A stretch of DNA of 64,000 nt from Ectobius pallidus. Its lineage: Eukaryota; Arthropoda; Insecta; Blattodea; Ectobiidae. The notes under the pieces were generated by a model, which saw nothing but the letters and a program-made list of their open reading frames with translations, was not told the DNA's origin and made no database searches. Positions 1 to 11,878 of the stretch are shown here, piece by piece. The position numbers and the translations under genes are program-made. Each line of letters opens with the position of its first letter. The first letter of the stretch is position 1. The stretch spans positions 44,487,160 to 44,551,159 of the forward strand of contig CAXKWD010000009.1 of the NCBI GenBank assembly GCA_964059195.1, given 5' to 3'.

Positions 1-3000
1 CCACAGGTGGTACAGCGATATCTTTGGAGAAACATTCTTTGCAGTGTTTCTCATTTCCTATTTCTTTGAAACTAGTTCCATGTAAGAAAGGACAACGAAG
101 CTGGTCAGATAAATATTACATTATTTCAAGGAGATTAATAAGTATGCTTCATACGATATCCTGTTTTCCTGCTGGGATGTGTAGGTCTTTCTGAGACAGC
201 TTTTAAGTTGAGTTTATCATCAAGGGAAACGACGAGGATATCATGAGGGAAGGGAACTGGGATAAAAAGAAATCTATGAAGGACTTCTAGTATAAAATGC
301 GCAGAATTATTCTTACTGTAAAAATACTGAAGCTGACTATCAACACGAAGTTTAGCTTAGGGATCCTCCATGGTTTAAGGTAAGACATTTGCGGAATATA
401 TCCTCTGAACATTGACATAAAGAATAATTAATAAGTTTCCAATAGGAAAAGTAATGAAAGATCAAAATGAATTTTTGCCGCTAATAAACTTAAATAGTTG
501 AAAATAGACAAAAATTTATCGATAAAGAGGATAATAGAAACAGAGGGAATGAAAACATGAAGGAAGTAAGCCAAACGAGAAACTGTTTTGCCTACAGACT
601 GTAAATGCATTTTTTTAAAACGCAATATAACATACTTACTCCCTTGCGATATTCTTTCGTCTCATTCAGCTCAAGCCTAGAGAAAGTGGCAGCCTGGCAG
701 CTTTACTGGAGTGCCCATTCAGTTGATTCATTCTCATTTAGGGTTTTCAAAATAGGGATCCGGTTAAGGGGAAAACGAGAAATGAGTGAAGGAGTATGTT
801 TCAACGTGCCTGTCTTAGTGCTAAATGCGTCATTCAACTTTAAATTGTATATACATCACTTCTTAAACGATTGGCATAGTTCATCTTCTTCTCAAGTATA
901 AAAAATTACATCTCAGTAAAGACTTTACGCGTATTGAATTATGAGGAAAATGAGTTTTTAAAAGTACAAGTGGTTAAATGAACAAATCTAATATGTAGGA
1001 GGGAATTACTTATTCTCCTGTTACTGGACTTTTCTTATTGGTTTTCTTGGATTCCGTTTCCTGTATGGCAGTGTAGGTATGACAAATTTAATATGAATTA
1101 TCAACATTTTCATTAGAAATCTGAAGTTAAAGGAAATCTGAAACAAGTTTAAAGAGAATTGTGAGTGAACGCTGGTAGGCTACATTTATGGCCATAACTC
1201 CAAAGTTGTAATAATTCAACCACTCACATGAACAGAGACGTCCAATCTTCGCAATAAATAACAAATTGAAAATTATTTATTTACCATCAAACTTCTACGT
1301 TCCCTTAAAGAAAATCCTAATCAGCGGATTTAGGAATCCATTTTATGATCACCTGCTACCCTCATACCCTGCCATCGGCCAATGAAGTCGTAAGGTTAAC
1401 GCACTAGTTCGATTTTTGGACTATCTTATTTGTCGTAGATCTCAAAAGTGAGTTTACAAATTAATATCTCTAAATTTGTCACTTCATTTATAAAACGATA
1501 TTCACTGTTAATGGAGGAACCTATTCGTGTCAAGTTGCTTTTCCTGAGTTGACCATTTAGTTCACCTGCAGATGCAGACTTCCTGTTCGCCAGATATCTA
1601 ATAGAGAGTTATGCGTTATATAGTATTAGCATCACGCCCAAATCCAGTCTGTGCGTTACTTCCACGCCATTAAATAAGCAGAATAATCTCTGAGATAAAC
1701 GTGTGTAATTGGGATGTCAGTTGAACATGGCGTTCCTCTTTCAGTTCGGAACTTGATTGATCCCATCCTCCTTGTCATTCCATCGTCCGTCTCCACCCCA
1801 ACGGCGAAGAATGGAGGTCTTGAAATGAAATTCGCCTTCCAATATTTTCTTTTTCCCCCAAGGCGTAGTACATTTTATTTGCATTTCTTATTCTTCTTCG
1901 GTTAGATCGTTTATCAGAACATTGGGGTATTTTCCTTCTACGTCTTTTCTTTTTTGTTCATCTTGTGTCAGCTAATATTTTTTTGTTATTACTTCCTCCT
2001 TTCTGTTCATGCAATTTTATCAATAAATTACCAATCACATATCATACTGAAACCTGTTCTGTCTTTATGAAAATGTTTTTATTATTTGGCTCACCTTAAT
2101 ATTATCGTCTTTATTCCAGTTACTTAATTTATTTGTTGTAAATCTCTAAAGCAATTAAGTAACTATACTTTTTGGATAAACCAATCCTCTTCTTTATTAT
2201 TACTTTTCTTCTTGTAATTTGTGGAAATGATAAATAATGTTGGATGCTTGTGTCAAATAATCTATTAACAGAATTAATTGAACATTAACAAATAAATGAT
2301 AGCATCCAGGACTGTAATACACTTAAACAATCATTTATTTAAAATGTTAAATTTCTAAAAGATGTATTACAGTAGACCAAACTTAATTTTACTTCTCTTG
2401 ATTAAAAAGACATAATGTTTCGTGTTCACAATATTTAATTTATTATAAATCAAATTAATTGTTTGATAAATATTGTAAGGGCCTGATAATATTTAAAATT
2501 ACTAATATATCAATGATGAATAATTAATAATAATCATATGCCCGTTCGGCCTTTCGGTCGTGACCTACTCAACCGAGCCCACTTTCGTAAGTAGGGTGCC
2601 TAAGCAACTTCACCGATCGGGGGGCGCCAACCTGCACTAATGCAGATAAATTTACCCGATCAGTTCCTCTTACGAAAGCAGTAAAGGACAGCCCTAGCTA
2701 ACAGTAGCTCAGCAGTAGTGATCCTCTCTATCTCTCTGTGGAAAACTCGAATTACAAGATATGACACTGGGGGAAAATTGTATAACACCAAGTCACTAAA
2801 TATTTGTGATTTATTAGAACTTGTCTCTGAATACTTTTCTTTAGGCTGTAATCGACACAATGGTTTAGTTGCACAGATGAGTAAATTGTTAATGTCCCTT
2901 ATCAGACTCGCAAAATGTTATCTTTATACGCACTTTATATATTCCGTGCGGGCCTATTTTTATTCTTACAACGTGAATTGTTCTTCCAACTTGTCAATAG

Positions 3001-4879
3001 ATATAGATATATATACGCAGACTTGGATATTTAATAATAACGCGCTCCTATAATCCTTAATACTTGTATCGAAAACATTCTGCTCTATTTATTTATACGG
3101 CGCGGAGATATTCGCGGTATACGTCTGGTTAGCACTGCTTCCAATATTCGACAGAGTGCGTCTCTCTGTTCATATTCCTTCGCTTGGTTTCATTAACTTC
3201 TGCCCTTAATGCCATCTCATTGGTCAATTTCTTTTGACTTCTTGTTTCGTAAAGTGTTATTCGCTCGCTTGAATAGTTGTGTAGGCTTGTCCCTAGCAAA
3301 ATTTTCCGTTAAAATCTCGCACTCCCCCTAAAATACATATGTCATCGGTGACATATATAGCCGGCGTCATTGAGTCGTGTTTGGAGTCATTAAGCATCCG
3401 GTCTTTACTTATTGTTCAATAAGTCCTAAGTCATGAGTATGATATGAATTTCATGTCCGTAGTCGTATAGAGTGTTTTTCTACGAATGCTTTGATATGAA
3501 TTTTCCGTCTGTCCGATAATAATTAATCCTTTAAATTAATTATAGTTGAATTTTAATATGAAATAAATGATTGATAGTCCCATGCGATATGTCATCCAGT
3601 AGGTGCTGATGGCGTAATTGGTTTGTCCGTAATAGTTGTAGTTAGCGTGTAATTAGTCATAAATGGTCTTAGATGTTGTGTGTGTTGCGTAGCTTAAGGA
3701 GTCCGGCGTGCCGTGACGGTTTCAATCATCATCACCATCATAGAAATTATTATACTGTAGTTCGGTATGCCTACCCCATTGTCCTTGCCTCTGCTTTCGA
3801 CTCACACTTCGCCACTGATTTTTTTTTTCTTTTTTGCATCAGGATTAAGAGTAAAAGTTCCCTTTGAGATGATACAACTTTAAAAGACTTGCAAGAGTGG
3901 GATTAAAATGAGACTAAGAGTTTCTCGGAATTTCGCAGCTGTAGTCGGTTTTCCGACAATTTGTACAGTTTTTCCACGTCCAATATATCACCTAGCTTGC
4001 GAATCTGTACAGTTTAACGGCCTAACTCCGATCTACTTAATAAGCTTTTAATTGAATTACATGTGTGCGTTGTGGCGTGGATATTAGACAGGCTCCAGGC
4101 ATACTTCTTTATGCTGTCATGGGATGTGGAGGAACCAGCAGTTTGAACATAATACTGCGAGCCTACAAGTTTTACACAGAGAAATATTATGATCAAGTAA
4201 ATTTCGTAACATTGTATATTATGTCTTCTTGATCCCTTATAAATTGTATACCGATAGATTTTCCCCTTGCTTTAGTTGAATCCATATTTAAATATATTTT
4301 TGCCTTAAATAATTATTGAATATTTAAAATTGATCTTTATTTAAAGAATCAGATTTTTTTGCAAAGAAATACTGGAATTTTTTCATATTAATTTATCTCA
4401 ATGCTAATCTCTTAATCACAAAATTAAGGTCTATTAGGAAATTAAACTAGCTTAGGCCTACATGACCCAACTATTCCGGGTTTTTGTTATGAAAATATTT
4501 ATACTTTCCAGTAAACTAATATAAGCCGTCAGATTTTCAAACGCTAGGTCCTTAAATATTCAATTAGCGGTTTAAATGAAGAAGAACGACTTATCACATT
4601 CAGATCATTCTCTCAGAAAACGCTAGGTAGCGCTTTGAGGACTTGGATATTTTGCACCTTATTGCTTCTACAGACCATGCCTGGAAGGAAAATTAGATAA
4701 AAAGAAATAAAAATTCCTCATAAAAACATTCAGGGGAGACTGAATTTCTGTCCCATGTTCCCGTACAGCCGTTTAGGGGCTGAAATCAAAGGAGCAAGAA
4801 AACAGTATTATTTGAACATTTTACTCTCCAAGAACCAGAGACACAACAATTAATCACTACTAAAACTTCCAACTTTTTT
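1..4879. other. no gene recognised; AT-rich unassigned DNA
   Basis: I see no convincing coding region, RNA gene or bounded mobile element here. All open frames are short, lack recognisable motifs and sit in AT-rich sequence. There is a small perfect stem-loop at 3337-3356 (ATATGTCA, 4-nt loop, TGACATAT) and a short ATC-rich run near 3725. A GC-richer patch at about 2540-2700 could be a piece of an old repeat, but I cannot assign it. Old, diverged transposon sequence or introns of a distant gene cannot be excluded. Confidence 0.6.
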
Positions 4880-5501
4880 AGGTAGATTTCGAAGAAAAAT
4901 CTACCTATTGCAATCGATACCATGTCATGACTTTCGAAAAATTCTTTCATATCTTTACGTTTCATGCCTCCCTAAGTACGAAACCACCGCCTGTTCAAAA
5001 AAAAAATTGTGATATTTATATATTTATACCTTTACACGATAGCGGCCGTTATTTTGAAGATATTTGAACCAAATTTTATTATGTTATTTATAGGCCCAAT
5101 TGTTCGGACAAGTTCGTTAATGAGCAAAATTGGCCCAAGGGGTGGTCGGGGGAGGGGGTCGGCCCCTATGAAGTATTTGGGGGAAACTTTGTTTGTACGG
5201 AGTTCACACTGACACCAACGATTCGGTGGTTTTGGGGGTACGAGTGGGGGTGGGGGATAGAAATTCGAATGTTTTTAAAACTACGTCTTGTGGGGTATCG
5301 TTGAAAAGCTCTTGATGAGTACTCTACAAATCAATAACTAGTTTAGTGATAGTTCTCATATAAGGCGAGATTTGAATGTTTGAAAAACTGCCCTTTCCTC
5401 TTTTTTGCAGTTATTATTGCGGGTTTGTCATGCCAAGGCTAAAGAAGAAGAGTGCTACGCAGCGACAATAAATTAAACCAAAAGCACTTCGAAATCTACC
5501 T
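4880..5501 (+). mobile_element. dispersed repeat 'X', copy 1, with 15-bp terminal inverted repeats
   Basis: The segment is bounded by a perfect 15-bp inverted repeat, AGGTAGATTTCGAAG at 4880-4894 and its complement at 5487-5501. The left end carries an extra inner copy, so it can fold on itself. A second copy in reverse orientation lies at 18358-18917, and similarity continues about 30 bp beyond the right terminus. Both copies share a short reading frame of about 60 codons (IFEPN.IMLF.GPIVRTSS), here at 5009-5212. I do not recognise that peptide and suspect it is not a gene. Copy-to-copy similarity shows this is repetitive. The class is unknown; a small non-autonomous TIR element is the likeliest reading. 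Confidence 0.7.
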
Positions 5502-7907
5502 CAGCCTGTAGGCTTGCCTAAAGGGATTTTTACATGCTTAGGTTGTGATAAACTTCGGTGAAAGGATGGAAATTTGCAAAGAGAAGATTTTTAAAAACGA
5601 CTAATAGAGGATGATACAGAAAATATATTTTGATCTTAACAGCTCTTGTATAACGTAAAACTTATAAAATTTGAGCTTATTCGGCATTAGATAGACATAA
5701 TCTATTTACTAGAGTGCTGTCGAGGACCCAAGATGCCGAAGTTGTTACGACGTAAGACACTCAGGACTGTCAGGAGAAGCGCGACATGGGAATAAGGGTT
5801 GCGGTCCCGAACACGGCGAGCTGTTCCTGGAAATGTAATCTGGATTTGTAGCATAATTACTGTGTCGTAATGCTTCGCTGTAATTCTGTGCATAATTCAA
5901 GACAATAAAGAGGACCCTCCATTGGGAAACAGGAGCTTGAGTGAAGTAGAACTTAGGGTGTAGGCTACGTAACTATACTAAGTACGTTTTCTACTTGTTT
6001 TATGGCCAGCAAGAGTCTGTTCTCAGTGTGGGTTCTAACGAAATTATAGCCTACACAAGGATTTTGTACCGATTTGTTTCAGTTATGAAAATGACATTTG
6101 ATGGTTCCATGAGTTATTTTGTTAAAGAATATGTTTATATTATTATACAGGAGTTTTCAAACGTTCATCATTTACGTCATAATGAAGTTTTACAATAATT
6201 AAATTAGAATTTACAAGGTAAACCACGTAGGTTACAAACACACCTGCATGCTATGACAACAAGAGTGATGATCATGCTATATAGGCCTACATATGGCAAT
6301 ATTTGGACTAATATACATATTTTTTATTTCAGCTCCTTCTCCTTTTACACTCCTTTTAGCTAATAGGCCATATCAGGAGTTCGGCATCTGTGTCTATACA
6401 GATGCCATGGGACCATTGATTGTAACAATCTTCTATAGTTGGTGTATTTTATGGAGTAAATTTGAATTGATATTATTTTAAATGGATATGATACATGATG
6501 AAATGGTGAGGATGATATATGGTTTGTAAATATCCAATTCGGCATTAGCTCTTACGACTGGGGAAACCATGAAAAAACCCATGTCAAATTGGCCGGCCAT
6601 GAGATATAATATCATTGAAAATGGCTGTTAATGTCATAATGATTTTTTTTTATTGGTACGTGATTTCAACAAATTAAACAATAATTTACTCTTCAATTAC
6701 ATTTACAATTACAATTACAATTTATTGTTTCAAATTACACGAAAAATATACATAAAAAGTTGATACACCACCCGAAGAAGCAGAGCTTGTGTTCGGGGGT
6801 GGTTCAGTTCTATATATGAGAAAAACTTATACTAAATAATTACTTAAAACAATACAAAATTTGGAGAAGTATGACAGAATATTATGTATAAAAGGTTAGA
6901 ACATGTTCTTTTTACAATACAAAGGTACAAGGTAATACAATATTAATACATAACAATTTATTTGTTCAAATTTTAGTAAAAAACAAAGAAATTAAGTTCT
7001 ATCCAAATTTTAATTGCATTAATGTTTAGAAATGATAAGCCACACAATATAGAACTTCTATCAAACCTTGTTACAGTTCGACAAAATTGTATTCCTTCAG
7101 TTGTTTTATTGCTTCGTTGTGACATATCACCAGTCAGCTGTGCTTATTGGCTATTTCAGACCTCACTTCCGAAACAGCGGCCAGATGACAAGCCACAGTG
7201 TGTTTTCTTTTGCAAAACTGCCGCTCTACATAACTCCGCAATTTTAACAAATTAATTAGCATGAAATACATTATGAAGCAGAGATAGATGCTGCTTAATA
7301 TTTATAACAGCACAAAGTGTTGATAATTTAAAATATACTCATGGAATCATATCATTTATTTCTTTTAAATAATTGAAGCATAATAAGATATATACAATAT
7401 GTTGACATATATATCTTGAAATATATATAATTATAATTACATTTTCCTTATTATGTGTTGGAGATAGAAATATATTGAAACATATGGACAATAAAATACG
7501 TTGTAAATCTGATTCATATTATATTACATTTCAGTGGTAAATCGTCAAACTAAGTTTTTACTTATAAATCCTAGCCCCGCTGATATTATACTAGCAAAAT
7601 ATACATATAACTAGTATTAGACTAGCAAAATATATCTATCACAAATATTAATCATATTAAAATTTGCTAAAAATTAATCTTGCTGAAAATATTATTCCAA
7701 GCAAATAACGTCGTGTATAATATCTTGGTAAAATCGATATTATTAAGCGAGATATTAGGCTATATTCATGTTACTTTTTTTTAGTCCTTAATCCATTATT
7801 TTTGCTATAGCATAAATATTTCCAGGAGTTTACAAATTCATAATAAAAAACTTGATATACTGTACTTGTAACAGTTTCGACGTGTTCCATGTATAAAATA
7901 CTAGCAT
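5502..7907. other. no gene recognised; scattered small repeats
   Basis: No coding region is supported. Visible structure is limited. An ACTGGGGAAACCA-type fragment near 6560 resembles one near 15205, probably pieces of the same SINE-like repeat. A CAATTA-rich run lies near 6700. A hairpin at 6767-6803 pairs ACCACCCGAA with TTCGGGGGTGGT. A short tandem repeat of CTAGCAAAATATA lies near 7590-7640. Confidence 0.55.
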
Positions 7908-7944
7908 GTGCCCGCGGCTTCGCCCGCGATAATTATTTCAAAAA

Positions 7945-8768
7945 TTAGAAGTTAGTCGAACTCGGAAGTTTCGTTCAACTCTTTCCAGCATATCGACGGG
8001 TATGTTGGCAATATCTTGACGAATGTTGTTCTTCAGGTGAGCCAGGGTCCTAGGACGATCGTTGTAAACAAGTGATTCTAGATAGCCCCATAAAAAAATA
8101 GTCGCAGGGGGCTAAATCAGGGGACCGTGTTGGCCAGTGCAGATCGCCCCTCAAGGATATGAGGCGTCCTGGGAAGTGATGCCGCAAAACGGTCATTGAC
8201 ACAAGCGCTGTGTGTGCCGTGGCACCGTTCAACTCGAACCATACATCTCCCACATCCATCTCGTTGAGTGTTGGCAGGAAAAACTCCTGAATCATGTGGA
8301 CATATTATCGGTCAGAAGTCACCGAAATGGCCCGTTCGTTTTCTTCAAAAAACCATGGACCAATTAATCCAACTCGCGATAGTGCACACCAAACAGTTAC
8401 ACGTGAATGTGAATGTAGGGGACGCTCATGACGTTGTCTGGGGTTATCAAGGCTCCACTAGCGCATGTTCTGCTTATTTACAGATCCCGAAAGATGGAAG
8501 TGAGCCTCATCACTGAAGAAAACAATGTGTGCGATAGTGCACACCAAACAGTTACACGTGAATGTGAATGTAGGGGACGCTCATGACGTTGTCTGGGGTT
8601 ATCAAGGCTCCACTAGCGCATGTTCTGCTTATTTACAGATCCCGAAAGATGGAAGTGAGCCTCATCACTGAAGAAAACAAGTGCGTCATGAGGCATGCCA
8701 AGAAGCGCCTCACATGCAATTTCTCGAGCAACAAAATCGTGTGGATTAAGTTCCTGCACCACAGCCAA
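7945..8768 (-). pseudogene. mariner/DUF4817 transposase, C-terminal DDE half
   Basis: Read leftwards from 8768, the frame continues the transposase with LAVVQELNPHDF and the first catalytic segment FSDEAHF. It then has VWCALSR, GPWFFEEN, the second-acid segment GATAHTA and the third segment SPDLAPCDYFF, and ends RVRLTSNF-stop near 7945. The residue normally Asp in the QQDGA-type second motif is Asn here (ELNGATAHTA). A 155-bp tandem duplication at 8376-8680 repeats the first catalytic segment. A stop interrupts at about 8290 and a frameshift follows CDYFF near 8090. In a working copy this would be the catalytic core that cuts and joins the transposon ends in the nucleus. Here it is a relic. 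Confidence 0.85.
8376..8680. repeat. tandem duplication, 155-bp period, two copies
   Basis: About 150 bases starting GCGATAGTGCACACC at 8376 recur starting at 8531, almost identical, ending GAAGAAAACAA in both. The duplication lies inside the mariner transposase relic and repeats its first catalytic segment. The high identity suggests a recent event. Confidence 0.9.
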
Positions 8769-8856
8769 CTTGTTTTTTTGTTTTTTTTTAATACAAGAAA
8801 ATGTTATTATACAAATGCATATTTCCATTGTGCTCATAAATATAATGATTTGTTAT

Positions 8857-9012
8857 CATTAGTGGAACATGAGGAGAGGTCGCAATCCAATGATTGTCCT
8901 CAAGTAAAGTAGGTATAGGCTGGAATTAACATAACATTAGTGGAACATGAGGAGAGGTCGCAATCCAATGATTGTCCTCAAGTAAAGTAGGTATAGGCTG
9001 GAATTAACATAA
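8857..9012 (-). repeat. 78-bp tandem repeat in the LINE 3' region
   Basis: Two adjacent copies with 78-bp period (8857-8934 and 8935-9012) are identical or nearly so. The second, 5'-most on the coding strand, overlaps the ORF2 stop codon at 9004-9006. Tandem 3' UTR repeats are known in some LINE families, where the RT recognises the 3' end. Confidence 0.88.
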
Positions 9013-10644
9013 ACAATCGCTGTGACGTTTCCTCTTAAGTCGACGTAAGTGGCGGTCAGGTGGTAGATGATGAGGGATCTCATTAATTAGTTCATTTGGA
9101 TGATTAGTGAATATTTTATAAAGTCTTTTGTAGCAGGACTGGACTGTAGCTTCCACTGTGGATAAATGAAGATCGGCATGGAGGTTAGCATTGCGGACAT
9201 ACCAAGGTGCATCCGCGACGAGTCGTAAAACCCGGTTCTGTAGAGTCTGAATTCTGTTGATTTGTGTTTTCGAGGCAGATCCCCATAGAGCACACCCAAA
9301 GGACCATACAGGACGGATTAAAGATATATAAATAAGTCTTTTGAATTGAAGTTGCAATGAAGAAGATCCTTTGATGAGATGTTTAACCCGATGAATTCTG
9401 TATCTGAGTTTCTGCATTAGTTGAGTAATGTGGGAATTCCATGTAAGATTTTTGTCTAAAATTAAACCAAGGTATCTTACTTTATCAGCCTGGGGTATTT
9501 CTTCATTTTGTAAGTAAATTGGGTGATGATGTACATTCCGTTTATAAGTGAAGAGAACAGTTTTGGATTTTCTTGGGTTCATTTTAACTTTCCGTTTAAC
9601 ACACCAATCATCAATCCGATTTACAAATTCCTGAATTTGATTAGCACTTGTCTCACAGGACCCTTTACTTAAGACAGCAACATCATCTGCGAACTGGGCT
9701 ATTGTTAGGCTATTGTCTGTTGTGAAGTCAGATACATAAATAAGATATAACAGCGGGCCAAGAACGCTCCCTTGTGGCACACCCGCAGTTATGGTTTTGA
9801 CGGAAGAATGAGAATTTTCGAGTTTCACAGAAAATGTTCTACAAGATAGATACGATTGCAGTATTCTAAATAATGTGTCTGACAGTCGAGATTTAACCTT
9901 GTACAGCAGACCATCATGCCATACTTTATCAAACGCCTTCTCTGTGTCTAAGAATAATCCAAGACACACAGACTTCTCTTCATAAGTGTCTAATAATGTG
10001 TCCACTACCCGGTGTAATTGCTGACTACAAGAATGTGCAGACCTGAATCCAAACTGCGTATTCGGAATAACTGAATCCAGAGAGTTCAGAAGATGAGGTA
10101 AAAGAAGGCGTTCAAATAGTTTGGAAAATAGAGGAAGTAGACTGATAGGCCGATAGCTGTGAGGATCACTCTTCTGTTTGTCAGGCTTAGGAATCATAAC
10201 AACAATGGCGTATTTCCATTTTTTAGGAAAATAAGTTAGTCTAAGAATTGCATTAAATATCTGTGTTAAATACACGAGAGTTTTTCTGGGGAAAGCTGTA
10301 AGAAGTGGTAGCGTAATCAAGTCGTTTCCAGGAGTCTTCTTAGGGGAGGTTCTTTTAATTGCATTCAGAACTTGACCAGGAGTGATGTGGATCGATAATG
10401 GTGACAACTGCAGGGGGATATCTACTTCATTTTTAATCATGCTGTCGAAAACTGGATCTAAAGTGGGATTTGTTTTAAATTGACTTTCCAGTATTTGTGA
10501 AAACAAGTCAGCTTTATCTTGCGATGTACTGTGCCACTCATTACCCACTTTTAGTGGTGGAATTCGCTCATACGTTTCGGTGATAAATTTAGTTTTCTTC
10601 CATAGCGAACCATTTTGAACGTTAAGGCTACGTAGTTGATTCAT
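9004..10644 (-). CDS. Jockey-type reverse transcriptase domain (second part of ORF2)
   Basis: This 546-codon frame copies element RNA into DNA at a nicked chromosomal target. Motifs occur in the usual order: IPKPDK with SYRPISLL; TQFGFR.AHSC; motif A FLDTEKAFDKVWH; AGVPQGSVLGPLLYLIY; the catalytic FADD box (AQFADDVAVL); then KSKTVLFT and RYLGLILD. The C-terminal third has the thumb/tail and ends RKRHSDCLC. The first ATG is at 10644, but the frame is open back to about 10740, and those upstream codons look like linker. This indicates that the true protein is a fusion with the endonuclease and that a single-base frameshift near 10740 now separates them. There is no internal stop. Confidence 0.95.
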   Translation of the reverse strand: MNQLRSLNVQNGSLWKKTKFITETYERIPPLKVGNEWHSTSQDKADLFSQILESQFKTNPTLDPVFDSMIKNEVDIPLQLSPLSIHITPGQVLNAIKRTSPKKTPGNDLITLPLLTAFPRKTLVYLTQIFNAILRLTYFPKKWKYAIVVMIPKPDKQKSDPHSYRPISLLPLFSKLFERLLLPHLLNSLDSVIPNTQFGFRSAHSCSQQLHRVVDTLLDTYEEKSVCLGLFLDTEKAFDKVWHDGLLYKVKSRLSDTLFRILQSYLSCRTFSVKLENSHSSVKTITAGVPQGSVLGPLLYLIYVSDFTTDNSLTIAQFADDVAVLSKGSCETSANQIQEFVNRIDDWCVKRKVKMNPRKSKTVLFTYKRNVHHHPIYLQNEEIPQADKVRYLGLILDKNLTWNSHITQLMQKLRYRIHRVKHLIKGSSSLQLQFKRLIYISLIRPVWSFGCALWGSASKTQINRIQTLQNRVLRLVADAPWYVRNANLHADLHLSTVEATVQSCYKRLYKIFTNHPNELINEIPHHLPPDRHLRRLKRKRHSDCLC

Positions 10645-10726
10645 CGTAGCATTATCCCTTTCTTCCTTAATTGCTTGACTTAAATTTCTTGATGCCCGAT
10701 TATAGTTTGTCTTGTAAGGAGGGTAT

Positions 10727-11668
10727 CTAGTATCGACAGCTTATCTTTTCTTGTAGGAGTTGTCTGATTCTTGGTGATGCAATGAATTTCATGTTTCTTG
10801 GGCGATATACTTTAGCACTAGCCAGATTTGCTGCATGATGGATATATCTGCTTAGCATACTGACGACTTTGTCAATATCTTGAGGAGATTTTAAGGGAAC
10901 TTTTAAATCAGTAATTTCATCAAGAGTATTGTTATAGTAATCCCAATCAAAAGGATATTTAATTAATGAATTGCATTTGTTTTGGTAGACAGTATCAGAA
11001 GATATAGAGATAGATACTGGATAATGGTCTGAACTGAGTTCATGAGTATATACGTATGGGACTGAGCAAATATCATTGATATGTTTACGAATAAAAAAGT
11101 CCAGTACATCAGGTGTCTGACCTGCAGGCGGGTAGAATGTAGGTACTACGGGGTAGGAGAATTCCAGAAATAGTTGAGTGGCTGCATAAATAAGTACTTG
11201 GCCTCTTGGATTAATTATATTTGAACCCCATCGGGGGTGTTTTGCATTAAAATCTCCTCCAAGAAGAAAATGATGACCCATAATGTGAGCAATGTCCCAA
11301 AAATTTACTACAGACATCTTATTAGCAGGTGCTGAATAAAATGAGCCTATTTGATACTTTACACCATTTAAAGTAACCAACACTCTAGAAATCTGAAATT
11401 CCTCTTCTATTATTGGTGGAAGTCCATCATGATTTATATGGTTTTTAACAAGAACAGCTGAGCCACCTTTCCTCTCATCACTAGGATGATCTGCTCTATA
11501 TATAACATATCCAGGCATTGCAAAATGTATGTTAGAGGCCAATTTTGTTTCAGTAAGAAGTAAAATGTTGACACTGTGTGAATCAAGAAACAATTTCAAT
11601 TCATGATACTTGTTATTAATACTCTTGCAATTCCATGTGCAAACTTGAAAAGACTTATTGTGATTCAT
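10727..11668 (-). CDS. Jockey-type apurinic-like endonuclease domain (first part of ORF2)
   Basis: This 313-codon frame is an exonuclease-endonuclease-phosphatase fold domain that nicks target DNA to prime reverse transcription. It has WNCKSINNK near the start, LLLTETKL (the conserved Glu), the GGDFNAKHPRWGS block (catalytic Asp and Asn) and SSDHYPV near the end (Asp-His pair). The ATG at 11668 overlaps the stop of the upstream frame as ATGA, typical of reinitiation between ORF1 and ORF2 in LINEs. It ends prematurely at a TAG at 10727 because of a frameshift just before the RT part, so the pair is probably non-functional unless the shift is programmed. Confidence 0.94.
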   Translation of the reverse strand: MNHNKSFQVCTWNCKSINNKYHELKLFLDSHSVNILLLTETKLASNIHFAMPGYVIYRADHPSDERKGGSAVLVKNHINHDGLPPIIEEEFQISRVLVTLNGVKYQIGSFYSAPANKMSVVNFWDIAHIMGHHFLLGGDFNAKHPRWGSNIINPRGQVLIYAATQLFLEFSYPVVPTFYPPAGQTPDVLDFFIRKHINDICSVPYVYTHELSSDHYPVSISISSDTVYQNKCNSLIKYPFDWDYYNNTLDEITDLKVPLKSPQDIDKVVSMLSRYIHHAANLASAKVYRPRNMKFIASPRIRQLLQEKISCRY

Positions 11669-11871
11669 TTTTTGTTTATGAGAGTTGGAAGCACTTGCTG
11701 CAGGGAATTGATGAGTGGAAAGAGAAGAGACATGAGAGAATCAATTCTGTCCAGCAGTTTTGTAATCAAATTATTAGTTGGATCATTCGCCGATGAAACG
11801 TTTTTGCTAGTAATACCCGCATAAGAAATGTTTTCCTTAGGCTGACTGTAGTTATCAAAAGAATGTTCCAC
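11665..11871 (-). CDS. C-terminal remnant of LINE ORF1 (gag-like)
   Basis: About 68 codons end LINKK-stop. The tail has a leucine-rich helix-like run (LLDRIDSLMSLLFPLINSL), as in the C-termini of Jockey-clade ORF1 proteins, which bind RNA and form particles. The CCHC knuckles expected upstream are absent because the element is truncated at 11871. Its TGA overlaps the ATG of ORF2 (ATGA at 11665-11668). Assignment rests mainly on position. Confidence 0.7.
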   Translation of the reverse strand: MEHSFDNYSQPKENISYAGITSKNVSSANDPTNNLITKLLDRIDSLMSLLFPLINSLQQVLPTLINKK

Positions 11872-11878
11872 TGTAGGG

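Larger units (their letters stand above)
8773..11871 (-). mobile_element. Jockey-like non-LTR retrotransposon (LINE), 5'-truncated
   Basis: On the minus strand, from 11871 leftwards, this has the end of ORF1, ORF2 with endonuclease then reverse transcriptase, a 3' UTR containing a 78-bp tandem repeat, and an A-rich tail (A-runs broken by C) at 8773-8791. It sits inside a mariner transposase frame: the host codons reading FHPY stop at 11872 and resume KLAVV at about 8770. The shared junction bases are only ACA, so the target duplication is very short or blurred by the A tail. No RNase H domain follows the RT, as expected for the Jockey clade. One frameshift separates the two ORF2 domains. Confidence 0.93.
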
